Positions 16,691 through 24,706 of a stretch of 64,000 nucleotides of DNA are shown in pieces. This DNA is from Micromonospora echinospora. GTDB taxonomy: Bacteria > Actinomycetota > Actinomycetes > Mycobacteriales > Micromonosporaceae. Where the stretch lies: the NCBI RefSeq assembly GCF_014203425.1, contig NZ_JACHJC010000001.1, positions 434,001-498,000 on the forward strand, written 5' to 3'. Position numbers and translations under genes: made by a program. Each line of letters opens with the position of its first letter. Position 1 is the stretch's first letter. A model generated the notes under the pieces. It did not search any database. It was given only the letters and a program-made list of their open reading frames with translations, and was not told the origin of the DNA.

Positions 16691-16709
16691 GTCGCACCTA
16701 CGGTGCGAC
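16691..16709 (-). terminator. Short hairpin after the thiolase gene
   Basis: GTCGCACC, loop TAC, GGTGCGAC: 8-bp perfect arms 18 bp downstream of the thiolase stop (minus strand). A plausible terminator separating it from the hypothetical gene. Confidence 0.5.
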
Positions 16710-16726
16710 ACCGGCGGCCGGTCGGC

Positions 16727-17899
16727 TCAGAGCAGCTCGACGATCGTGGCGTTGGCCATCCCGCCGCCCTCGCACATGGTCTGCAGGCCGTAGCGGATGC
16801 CGTTGTCCCGCATGTGCTGGAGCATCGTGGTCATGATCCGCGCGCCGGATCCGCCGAGCGGGTGACCGAGCGCGATCGCCCCACCCCGGGGGTTGAGCCG
16901 CTCCGGGTCCGCCTCGGTCTCGGCCAGCCAGGCCAGCGGCACCGGGGCGAACGCCTCGTTCACCTCGTACACGCCGATCTCCTCGATGCCCAGCCCCGCG
17001 CGGCGCAGCGCCTTCGCGGTGGCCGGGATGGGCGCGGTCAGCATGGTGACCGGGTCGTCGGCGGCGACGACGGCGGTGTGCACCCGGGCCAGCGGGCGCA
17101 GGCCGTGCCGGCTGGCCCACTCGGCGGTGGTGACCGCGAGCGCGGCGGCGCCGTCGGAGATCTGCGACGCGGACCCGGCGGTGACCACGCCGTCGGCGCG
17201 GAACGGGGTGGCCAGCTCGCCCAGCTTGGCCAGCGAGGTGTCGCGGCGGATGCCCTCGTCGGCGGAGAACTTGCCGCCGTCGGCGAGCGCCACCGGCGCC
17301 AGCTCGGCCTCGAACGCGCCGGCGTCCTGCGCGGCAGCCGCCTTGTCGTGGCTGGCCAGCGCGAACTCGTCAAGCTGGGTACGCGAGAAGCGCCACCGCT
17401 GGGCGATCAGCTCGGCCCCGACGCCCTGGTTGAACGGTAGCGGCGAGTCCGCCGCGACGCCCTCGACGCCGCGGTAGCGCTCCAGGATCGCCGCGCTGAA
17501 CGGCATCCCGCCGCCGACGCTGGACCCCATCGGCACCCGGGTCATCGACTCGACGCCACCGGCCACCACCAGGTCGGCCTGGCCGGAGAGAACAGTCGCG
17601 GCGGCGAAGTGCAGCGCCTGCTGGCTCGACCCGCACTGGCGGTCGAGCGTGGTGCCCGGGACGGACTCCGGCCAGCCGGCGGCCAGCACCGCGTTGCGGG
17701 CCACGTTCCAGGACTGCTCGCCGACCTGCGACACACAGCCCCAGATCACGTCGTCGACCAGGCCGGGGTCGATGCCGGTGCGCTCGGCGAGCGCGCGCAG
17801 CACGTGCGCCGAAAGGTCGACCGGGTGCACTCCGGCGAGGCTGCCCTTGCGCCGCCCGACCGGGGTGCGTACCGCGCCGACGATGACCGCGTCACTCAT
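16727..17899 (-). CDS. Acetyl-CoA acetyltransferase (thiolase)
   Basis: A 390-residue thiolase with the acylated nucleophile Cys89 (DRQCGSSQQ), the NEAFAPVPLAW segment, the catalytic GHPLGGSGAR His motif near 340 and the CEGGGMANA Cys motif near 375. Thiolases either condense two acetyl-CoA or cleave 3-ketoacyl-CoA in beta-oxidation; the monocistronic setting does not decide between them. It starts at ATG 17899 with GGGAGTAG upstream. Length and motifs are normal. Confidence 0.92.
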   Translation of the reverse strand: MSDAVIVGAVRTPVGRRKGSLAGVHPVDLSAHVLRALAERTGIDPGLVDDVIWGCVSQVGEQSWNVARNAVLAAGWPESVPGTTLDRQCGSSQQALHFAAATVLSGQADLVVAGGVESMTRVPMGSSVGGGMPFSAAILERYRGVEGVAADSPLPFNQGVGAELIAQRWRFSRTQLDEFALASHDKAAAAQDAGAFEAELAPVALADGGKFSADEGIRRDTSLAKLGELATPFRADGVVTAGSASQISDGAAALAVTTAEWASRHGLRPLARVHTAVVAADDPVTMLTAPIPATAKALRRAGLGIEEIGVYEVNEAFAPVPLAWLAETEADPERLNPRGGAIALGHPLGGSGARIMTTMLQHMRDNGIRYGLQTMCEGGGMANATIVELL

Positions 17900-17997
17900 G
17901 TCTACTCCCGGGTAACCTTGCTTGCCCCGATAGTACGTGCTGACCGACCGGCCGTCCTCCTCCGGCGAGCGGACGGTGCGGCTGGCATGCTGGGCGG

Positions 17998-18432
17998 ATG
18001 GATCCACAGTCGCCACCGGTCCGGCAGTGGCGGGTGCCGCGCGAGGTGCCGGTGCTCAAGGCGCTCGGCGCGCTCGCGCTGCTGGCCCTGGGGCTGCTCT
18101 TCGCCGGCGGTGACCCGGTCCGCCCGGGGCTGGCCGGGCTGGCCGCCGCCGGTCTGCTCGCCTGGGCGCTGCGCGACGTGGTCGCACCGGTCCGCCTCGC
18201 CGCCGACCCGGACGGGTTGACCGTGTTGCGGGGGTTCGCCGGGCGACGCCGGCTGCCGTGGAACGCCGTGGAGTCGATCCGCCTGGACCGGCGCGCCCGG
18301 CGCGGGATCACCGCCGAGACGCTGGAGATCGACGCCGGGGATTCGCTGCACCTGTTCGGCCGCCGTGACCTGGACGCGCCGCTGGACGAGGTGGCGGCGG
18401 CGCTGGACGAGGCCCGCCCCACCGCGGGCTGA
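17998..18432 (+). CDS. PH-domain membrane protein
   Basis: A 144-residue protein with a basic N-terminus, two hydrophobic segments (about 19-37 and 44-60) forming a hairpin in the membrane, and a C-terminal bacterial PH-like domain (about 65-140; PDGLTVLRGFAGRRRLPWNAVESIRLDRR). This arrangement is common in actinobacterial small PH-domain proteins of unknown function. The ATG at 17998 gives the whole predicted domain. It is convergent with the rhomboid gene, 3 bp away. Confidence 0.75.
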   Translation: MDPQSPPVRQWRVPREVPVLKALGALALLALGLLFAGGDPVRPGLAGLAAAGLLAWALRDVVAPVRLAADPDGLTVLRGFAGRRRLPWNAVESIRLDRRARRGITAETLEIDAGDSLHLFGRRDLDAPLDEVAAALDEARPTAG

Positions 18433-18435
18433 GGC

Positions 18436-19377
18436 TCAGCCCAGCAGAGCGGCGGTACGGACCAGGGTCAGGCCGATCAGCGCGACGAGCACGATCACGC
18501 AGCCCGCCACCTGGAACGCGGTCCGCCGTGACCGCGGGGCGTACGCCAGGATCAGCGACACCGCCGCGCCGGCCACCAGACCGCCGAGGTGCCCGGCCAC
18601 CGAGATGCTCGGCACGGTGAACGTGAAGATCAGGTTGATCACCAGGATCGGGACGATCGCCGACGTGTCCCGGCCCAGCCGTCGCATGACCACGAAGATG
18701 GCGGCGAACAGACCGAAGACCGCCGTCGAGGCGCCGGCCGTGAACCGGTTCGGCTCGGTGAAGACGTACGCCGCGACGTTGCCGCCCAGCCCGGCGAGCA
18801 GGTAGAGCGCCAGGAAGCGCAGCGGTCCGAGCACCGCCTCCAGCGTCCGGCCGAGCACCCAGAGCGCCCACATGTTGAGCAGCAGGTGCAGCACGCCGTA
18901 GTGCAGGAACATGGCGGTGACCAGCCGGTACCACTCGCCGTCGGCCACCCCGCCGATGTGCCCGTCGGGGAAGCGCGCCAGGCCGAGCACCGAACCCCAC
19001 TCGGTGAGCGGGGTCCCGCTGCCCATCAGGCCGCCGAGGCCACCACCGGCCACCGCGGTGCCGCTGCGGGCCGAGGCGATGGAGAGCAGCATCATCAGCA
19101 CGTTCAGCGCGATCAGCGCCTTCGTGACGTTGCCCTGGCGGCCGGCGGCACCGCCACCGAAGGCGGTACGCGCCGGCCGCACGCTGCGGCGTCCCTCGGC
19201 GACACACTCCGGGCACTGGTGCCCGACGGAGGCGTCCCGCATGCACTCGGTGCAGATCGGCCGGTCGCACCGGGAGCAGCGGATGTACGTCTCCCGGCCG
19301 GGGTGCCGGTAGCAGACCGGAGTGGTCGGCACCGGGTCCCCGGTGGTGTCGCCTGGCTGGCCGGAGCGCTCAGTCAT
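18436..19377 (-). CDS. Rhomboid intramembrane serine protease with N-terminal zinc finger
   Basis: A 313-residue rhomboid. Residues 22-58 hold a zinc finger of B-box style (Cys22, His25, Cys34, Cys37, Cys42, Cys45, His53, Cys55, Cys58). Six to seven membrane segments follow, with catalytic Ser217 (GAST) and His263 (AGHLGG) plus the HLLLNMWALW motif of the second helix. Rhomboids cleave membrane substrates within the bilayer. The cytosolic zinc finger is common in actinobacterial members and may recruit substrates. It is 25 bp downstream of the cyclophilin gene on the same strand. Confidence 0.9.
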   Translation of the reverse strand: MTERSGQPGDTTGDPVPTTPVCYRHPGRETYIRCSRCDRPICTECMRDASVGHQCPECVAEGRRSVRPARTAFGGGAAGRQGNVTKALIALNVLMMLLSIASARSGTAVAGGGLGGLMGSGTPLTEWGSVLGLARFPDGHIGGVADGEWYRLVTAMFLHYGVLHLLLNMWALWVLGRTLEAVLGPLRFLALYLLAGLGGNVAAYVFTEPNRFTAGASTAVFGLFAAIFVVMRRLGRDTSAIVPILVINLIFTFTVPSISVAGHLGGLVAGAAVSLILAYAPRSRRTAFQVAGCVIVLVALIGLTLVRTAALLG

Positions 19378-19402
19378 GCGAGCAAAGGTACCCGCGTGTC
19401 GC

Positions 19403-19933
19403 TCAGGACTGCTGACGCTCGATCTCGACCCGCTCGATCACCACGTCCTGCAGCGGCCGGTCGCTCGGGCCGGTCGGGGTGTTGGCGATGGAGTCGACCA
19501 CCTTCGCGGACTGCTCGTCGGCGACCTGGCCGAAGATGGTGTGCCGGTTGTTCAGGTGTGGCGTGGGCGACACCGTGATGAAGAACTGCGAGCCGTTGGT
19601 GCCCGGCCCGGCGTTCGCCATGGCCAGCAGGTACGGCCGGTCGAAGCGCAGCTCGGGGTGGAACTCGTCGCCGAACTTGTAGCCCGGGCCACCGCGTCCG
19701 GTGCCGGTCGGGTCGCCCATCTGAACCATGAAACCGCTGATCACGCGGTGCGAGACGGTGCCGTCGTAGTACGGCCCGCTGCCCGGCTGACCGGTACGCG
19801 GGTCGATGTACTCCCGGGTGCCCTCGGCCAGCTCCACGAAGTTGCGGACGGTCTTCGGCGCGTGGTTCGGGAAGAGCTCCAGCCGGATCGGGCCGGCGTT
19901 GGTGTGCAAGGTGGCGTAGACAGCCTCGGCCAC
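19403..19933 (-). CDS. Cyclophilin-type peptidyl-prolyl isomerase
   Basis: A 176-residue cyclophilin with no signal peptide, so cytosolic. The active-site segments are recognisable: VSHRVISGFMVQMGDP (catalytic Arg, Phe and Gln), AMANAGPGTNGSQFFIT and HTIFGQV. It catalyses cis/trans isomerisation of peptidyl-prolines during folding. It starts at ATG 19933. It is followed closely by the rhomboid gene, an arrangement I recall from other actinomycetes. Confidence 0.93.
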   Translation of the reverse strand: MAEAVYATLHTNAGPIRLELFPNHAPKTVRNFVELAEGTREYIDPRTGQPGSGPYYDGTVSHRVISGFMVQMGDPTGTGRGGPGYKFGDEFHPELRFDRPYLLAMANAGPGTNGSQFFITVSPTPHLNNRHTIFGQVADEQSAKVVDSIANTPTGPSDRPLQDVVIERVEIERQQS

Positions 19934-20050
19934 GGGTACTCCTCACTCGTTGGTCAGTTCCTTGCGGATCCTCCCATGTGCCCGATCTGGCCATGCGGAG
20001 GCATCCGAAGGTGGAGGATGACGAAGGAACAACTCCCAGGAGGTGGGACC

Positions 20051-20857
20051 GTGTTTGGAATCGGGCGGCGAAAGACCCAGGGCCAGCTCGCCAAGGTGGA
20101 GCTGAACCAGGGCATCGGTCACCTGAGGCAAGCCGCGACGCACGCGGCGAAGGGTGCCGGCGCCACTGTCGGCCCGCGGGTCCAGGCAGCCCGGGGTGCC
20201 GTCGCGCCGACCGCGGTCATTGTCCGGGACCGGGCGTCCAGCGGGTTCGCGTCGACCGCCGCGGCGCTCGCGCCGGTGCTGCTGGCCGTGCGCAACGCCC
20301 GGGTCGAGGCCGCCGGTAAGGCGTCGGGCGGCCGCAAGGCGATGGCCGCGAAGCAGTCCGCGATGACGAAGAAGGCGAAGAGCATGAAGGCCGGAAAGAA
20401 GAAGCAGCGCAGGTCGCGGGGCATGACCGCGGGCCTGCTGGTGGCCGGGACCGTCGCCGGCCTGGCCGGGGCGATGGCCATGCGGCGGCGCCGCGAGCAG
20501 CAGGAGTGGGCCGAGTACGACCCGACCGGCACGCTCGGCGCGACCGGCACGCTCGGCGCGACCGGTCGCGACAAGCTGGAGCCGATGCGGGAGGACGTGG
20601 ACACGATCGTGGTGGAGACCCCGGACGCGAGCGCGAAGGTGACGCAGGCCGGCCCGACCGGCGCCGGCTCCTCGGCGGTGGCGAAGGGCAGCAGCGCGTC
20701 GACCGCCACCTCCGGTAGCCAGCCGGTGATCCACCCGAACGACCAGGTCCCCTCCGTCGCCGAGGGCGCCCGGGACGTCTCGGGTCGCCCGGCCGACGAC
20801 ATCACCAAGGCCGTGCAGGCCGGCAAGAACGCCGCGAAGGCCGCCGGTCGTCGCTGA
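20051..20857 (+). CDS. DUF5324-like protein
   Basis: A 268-residue actinobacterial protein: an amphipathic Ala-rich N-terminal half (GIGHLRQAATHAAKGAGATV), a strongly basic patch near 110-130 (KKAKSMKAGKKKQRRSR), one membrane segment at about 135-150, and an Ala/Ser/Thr-rich acidic tail. This matches the DUF5324 family, whose role is unknown; a nucleoid- or envelope-linked function is only a guess. The GTG at 20051 follows AGGAGG by 7 nt. Two exact 18-bp copies at 20525-20560 encode TGTLGA twice, a small in-frame duplication. Confidence 0.7.
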   Translation: MFGIGRRKTQGQLAKVELNQGIGHLRQAATHAAKGAGATVGPRVQAARGAVAPTAVIVRDRASSGFASTAAALAPVLLAVRNARVEAAGKASGGRKAMAAKQSAMTKKAKSMKAGKKKQRRSRGMTAGLLVAGTVAGLAGAMAMRRRREQQEWAEYDPTGTLGATGTLGATGRDKLEPMREDVDTIVVETPDASAKVTQAGPTGAGSSAVAKGSSASTATSGSQPVIHPNDQVPSVAEGARDVSGRPADDITKAVQAGKNAAKAAGRR

Positions 20858-20874
20858 CCCCGTACCGTCGGATC

Positions 20875-20911
20875 GGCGCCGGCACGCGGGACACCCCGCG
20901 TGGCCGGCGCC
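20875..20911. terminator. Bidirectional terminator hairpin
   Basis: Arms 20875-20890 and 20895-20911 (GGCGCCGGC-ACGCGGG and its complement with one bulged base) lie between the convergent DUF5324 and corA genes. Confidence 0.7.
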
Positions 20912-20950
20912 TCCGCGTGTGAGGCGTCCGGTTCGGCGCGGCGCGAAGGC

Positions 20951-22099
20951 TTACAGCCAGCCGTTGCGGCGGAACAGGCGGTAGAGCGTGAAGGACGCGG
21001 CGAGCATCAGCGCCCACACCCCCGGATAGCCGTACGTCCACCTCAGCTCGGGCATGTTGTCGAAGTTCATGCCGTAGATGCCGGCGATCGCCGTCCACAC
21101 CGCACCGATCGCGGCCCAGGCGGCGATCTTGCGCATGTCGTTGTTCTGGTCGACGGTGACCTGGGCCAGCCGAGCCTGGAGGATCGAGTTGAGCAGGTCG
21201 TCGTAGGAGTTCACCTGCTCGACGGTGCGGCTGAGGTGGTCCTGCACGTCGCGGAAGTAACGCCGGACCTCCTGCGGCACCCACCGGTTGACCTCGGAGG
21301 TGAGCGTCATCAGCGGCCGCTGCAGCGGCACCACCGCCCGCTTGAACTCGACCAGCTCCCGCTTCATCTGGTAGATCCGCTGGATCCGGCCGCTGCTCTG
21401 CCGGTCGAAGACGTCCGCCTCCAGCACGTCGAGGTCGTCCTCCAGCCGGTCGGCGACCTCCAGGTAGAGGTCGACCACGCGGTCGGTGATCGCGTACGCG
21501 ACGGCCCACGGGCCGTGCCGCAGCAGTTCCCGCTTCGCCTCCAGGTCGGCGCGGACCGGCGCCAGCCGGCAGGCGTCACCGTGCCGCACGCTGATCACGA
21601 AGTGCGGCCCGATGAAGAGCATCACCTGGCCGGTCTCCACCACCTCGGAGTTCTCGGTCAGCTCCGCGTGTTCGCAGTAGCGGGCGGTCCGCAGCACCAG
21701 GAAGACGATCTCGCCGAAGTGCTCCAGCTTCGGGCGCTGCTGGGCCTTGACCGCGTCCTCCACGGCCAGCTCGTGCAGACCGAAGGTGGCGGCGATCTCG
21801 GTCATCTCGGCCAGGTCCGGCTCGTGCAGGCCGAGCCAGACGAAGCCGTCCCGCTCCTGTCGGGCGGCGGCCAGTGCCTCGGCGTACTGGGCACGGCCGG
21901 GGCGGCGCTCGCCGTCGACGTAAAGCCCGCAGTCGACGATCCCGCTTCGCTCCGGGCCGGCCGGCTGGGCGGTACGGGGGGAGCCGTCGGCGTTGAGGAT
22001 GCGGGACATCGCGCGTACCGGGGCCGCCCAGGCCCGGGGTCGCAGTGCCCGGCCGCCGTCGGGTCCGGCGGTTCGGTCGCGTGCCACCCGGTCCGTCAT
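20951..22099 (-). CDS. corA: CorA-family magnesium/cobalt channel
   Basis: A 382-residue CorA protein: a large soluble alpha/beta N-terminal domain, the long stalk helix (QMKRELVEFKRAVVPLQRPL and following), then two C-terminal membrane helices with the selectivity signature YGMNF (GMN at 343-345) between them. CorA forms pentameric channels that admit Mg2+ and related divalent ions. The start at 22099 is preceded by a GGAGAGGAGG ribosome site. No magnesium riboswitch fold was recognised in the 334-bp upstream spacer. Confidence 0.93.
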   Translation of the reverse strand: MTDRVARDRTAGPDGGRALRPRAWAAPVRAMSRILNADGSPRTAQPAGPERSGIVDCGLYVDGERRPGRAQYAEALAAARQERDGFVWLGLHEPDLAEMTEIAATFGLHELAVEDAVKAQQRPKLEHFGEIVFLVLRTARYCEHAELTENSEVVETGQVMLFIGPHFVISVRHGDACRLAPVRADLEAKRELLRHGPWAVAYAITDRVVDLYLEVADRLEDDLDVLEADVFDRQSSGRIQRIYQMKRELVEFKRAVVPLQRPLMTLTSEVNRWVPQEVRRYFRDVQDHLSRTVEQVNSYDDLLNSILQARLAQVTVDQNNDMRKIAAWAAIGAVWTAIAGIYGMNFDNMPELRWTYGYPGVWALMLAASFTLYRLFRRNGWL

Positions 22100-22433
22100 C
22101 TCTCGCCTCCTCTCCCTGGAGCTGCGGCTTGCAGGTTACGCCGACCGGCGGGAGGCGCAGCGCGGGAGCGGGACGGGCGGTGCGACGGATGTCACGCGCC
22201 GGCGCCGGGCGGGCCGGGCCGCGTCAGGGGGGTGAGGGGCGACACGGCCCACCCGGCACCCTTGGGGGGCGGGAGTGATGCTGGGCGTGCCGTCGGCCCG
22301 GCCGGAGTGGCCCGCGTACGGGCCGGTCACCGGGCAAAGGTGAACGACACTCGCAGCATTGTGGGCTGCCGGCCGGTCCAGCGGGAGTGCCGAACCGGCC
22401 AGCGGGGCCTATTTGTCAGAAACCCGACAGAAA
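22100..22433. other. Intergenic region between the aminotransferase and corA
   Basis: No gene is supported. On the minus strand a TAACCT hexamer about 40 bp before corA could be a -10 element. The rest holds several G/C runs and the 3' side of the aminotransferase gene. No riboswitch, clear palindromic operator or terminator was seen. Confidence 0.4.
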
Positions 22434-23528
22434 TCAGCCGCGAACGGCGGCCATCGCCTCCGCGAGCCGCCGGACGCCCTCGTCGATCCGGTCCGCGGTG
22501 ACAGCCGAGTACGCCAGCCGCAGCGCGTGCCGGCCGCCGTCGACCATGAAGTCGCTGCCCTTCACCACCGCCACGCCGCGCTCGGCGGCAGCCGGCGCGA
22601 GCCGGTCCACCTCCACGTCCTCCGGCAGCTCGATCCAGAGGAAGTAGCCGCCGTCCGGCTCCACGAACCGGGCCTCCGGGATGTGCCGGCGCAGCGACTC
22701 GGCCAGCACCGCCGACCGCTCGCCGAGCGCCGTACGGACCGTCCGGATCGACTGCTCGATGGCGCCGGAGACGCAGAACTGGTGCACGATCGCCTGGGCC
22801 ACCATGCCGGGCGAGATGTAGAGGTTGGTGGCGCGCTTCGCGATCGTCGCGATCAGCTCGGCCGGGCCGACCAGATAGCCGACGCGCACGCCCGGGCAGA
22901 CCGTCTTGGTGAAGCTGGACGCGTGTACCACCACGCCCCGGGTGTCCATCGACAGCATCGACGGCAACGGCTCGCCCCGGAACCGGATGTCCGCGTACGG
23001 GTCGTCCTCGAAGATCGTGAACCCGTACTCGGCGGCCAGGTCGAGCAGCTCACGGCGCTTCTCCAGGGAGAGGGTCACGCCGGCCGGGTTCTGGTAGTTG
23101 GGGATCACGTGCGCCAGGCGCGGCCGTACCCCGGACTCCAGCAGCTTGCGCAGCTCGGCGGTGTCCAGGCCGTCCGGCTGGATCGTCACGCCGTGCACCT
23201 CGCCGCCCATCTGCTGGAGGTTCAGCAGCGTGCGGTCGTACGTCGGGCGCTCGACCACCACCGCGTCACCCCGGCGGACCAGGTGGTCGAAGAGAAACGC
23301 GTCGGCCTGCAGCGAGCCGTTGGTGATCAGCACCTGATCGGCCTCGACCCCGTGCTTCTCGGCGATCCACTTCCGCAGGGGCGGGTAGCCGACGGAGGTG
23401 CCGTACGCGGTGACCCCGGCGGGGTCGGCGTCGAAGGCGCGGACAGCGGCGGCCTTGAGCCCTTCGACATCGACGATGTCCAGCGAAGGCGCGCCACGGG
23501 CGAACGAGATCAGCTGCTCGGCGGTCAT
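22434..23528 (-). CDS. PLP-dependent class I/II aminotransferase
   Basis: A 364-residue fold-type I aminotransferase with the PLP-binding Lys208 (SSFTKT) and the EDDPYADIRF motif (174-183), where an Asp contacts the pyridine nitrogen. This motif and the general sequence resemble the 2-aminoadipate/aromatic aminotransferase group related to LysN and to MocR C-terminal domains. The N-terminus is slightly short for the group but starts with a plausible ATG at 23528. The amino donor and product are unknown. It is divergent from the CysQ-type gene. Confidence 0.85.
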   Translation of the reverse strand: MTAEQLISFARGAPSLDIVDVEGLKAAAVRAFDADPAGVTAYGTSVGYPPLRKWIAEKHGVEADQVLITNGSLQADAFLFDHLVRRGDAVVVERPTYDRTLLNLQQMGGEVHGVTIQPDGLDTAELRKLLESGVRPRLAHVIPNYQNPAGVTLSLEKRRELLDLAAEYGFTIFEDDPYADIRFRGEPLPSMLSMDTRGVVVHASSFTKTVCPGVRVGYLVGPAELIATIAKRATNLYISPGMVAQAIVHQFCVSGAIEQSIRTVRTALGERSAVLAESLRRHIPEARFVEPDGGYFLWIELPEDVEVDRLAPAAAERGVAVVKGSDFMVDGGRHALRLAYSAVTADRIDEGVRRLAEAMAAVRG

Positions 23529-23727
23529 GCGCAGAGCCTAGGGCCTGGCCCGGCGGGTCCGACCGCGATACACGCGAAGTTCAACATGCGGGCGGCCGGT
23601 GGCGGCGACCTGGGCCGACGGGGGATCCGGGAACCGCTCGCGACTGTCTACGATCCGACGGACGCTGGCGCCGGTCCCACCGGACGCCGAAGGATGACGG
23701 GTCGCGGCAGACCCGGAGAGACAGGGG

Positions 23728-24606
23728 ATGGGGCTCGTGACCGAGGACGAGGCGGGACGGCTCGACGACCAGCGGTTCGCGCAGTGGCTGGCGGCCGAGG
23801 CCGGCGTGGCGCTCACCGCGCTGCGGGACCGGCAGGGCTTCGCCGACCCGAAGGCGCTCAAGGACGCCGGGGACCGCGCGTCGCACGAGCTGATGACGGC
23901 GGCGCTGGCCCGGCTGCGGCCGGCCGACGCGGTGCTCTCCGAGGAGGAGGCCGACGCCCGCCGCGCGTGGGCGGACGGCGAGCGCGCGCCCCGGCACGAG
24001 GCGGACCGGGTCTGGATCATCGACCCGCTGGACGGCACCCGCGAGTTCTCCGAGGAGGGCCGGGACGACTGGGCGGTGCACGTGGCGCTCTGGCAGCGTT
24101 CCGCCGCGCCCGACGGCGCCCTGGTCGCCGGGGCGGTCGGCATGCCGGCGCGGACCACCGTGGACGGTACGCCGCTCGTGCTCGGCACCACCTGCCCGCC
24201 ACCGAAGCCGTCCGACGGGCCGATCCGGATCGCGGTGAGCCGCAGCCGTCCGCCCGCGTTCGTGGGCGAGCTGGTCGAGATGCTCGGCGCGACCGCCGTA
24301 CCGATGGGCTCGGCCGGTGTGAAGGTCTGCGCGGTGGTGACCGGCGAGGTCGACGCGTACGTCCACGCGGGCGGCCAGTACGAATGGGACAGTGCCGCCC
24401 CGGTCGCCGTGGCGCTCGGCGCGGGCATGCACGCGTCCCGGATCGACGGTTCGCCGCTGCGCTACAACCGCGCCGACCCGCGCCTGCCCGATCTGCTCGT
24501 CTGCCGGCCGGAACTGGCCGACCAGTTGCTCGACGCGATCGCCCGGACCGGGGTCGAGATGCCCGCTTCGACCGTCACCGACACCCATGGTCAGGCGTTC
24601 GGTTGA
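23728..24606 (+). CDS. cysQ: 3'(2'),5'-bisphosphate nucleotidase, CysQ type
   Basis: A 292-residue member of the inositol monophosphatase superfamily. Metal-binding motifs are all present: SEEE (71-74), DPLDGT (99-104) and WDSAAP (about 222-227). CysQ enzymes hydrolyse PAP, the by-product of PAPS-using sulfotransferases and sulfate assimilation, to AMP and phosphate; myo-inositol phosphatase activity is an alternative. Its place 2-3 kb from the first of three sulfotransferase genes supports a PAP-clearing role, though it is also a general housekeeping function. The ATG at 23728 and the GTG at 23737 are both feasible starts. Confidence 0.82.
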   Translation: MGLVTEDEAGRLDDQRFAQWLAAEAGVALTALRDRQGFADPKALKDAGDRASHELMTAALARLRPADAVLSEEEADARRAWADGERAPRHEADRVWIIDPLDGTREFSEEGRDDWAVHVALWQRSAAPDGALVAGAVGMPARTTVDGTPLVLGTTCPPPKPSDGPIRIAVSRSRPPAFVGELVEMLGATAVPMGSAGVKVCAVVTGEVDAYVHAGGQYEWDSAAPVAVALGAGMHASRIDGSPLRYNRADPRLPDLLVCRPELADQLLDAIARTGVEMPASTVTDTHGQAFG

Positions 24607-24706
24607 GTGTCACGGTACATACGGCCAGGTGAATGAGGGTTATCGTCGGGCAGGTATGCGTGGCGATCTGAGCCCGGACACGGGCCGCCGACAGCCAGGG
24701 AGGGTC

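Noticed and set aside
22100..22433. Magnesium riboswitch before corA
   Set aside because: No M-box-like conserved core or stem arrangement could be recognised.
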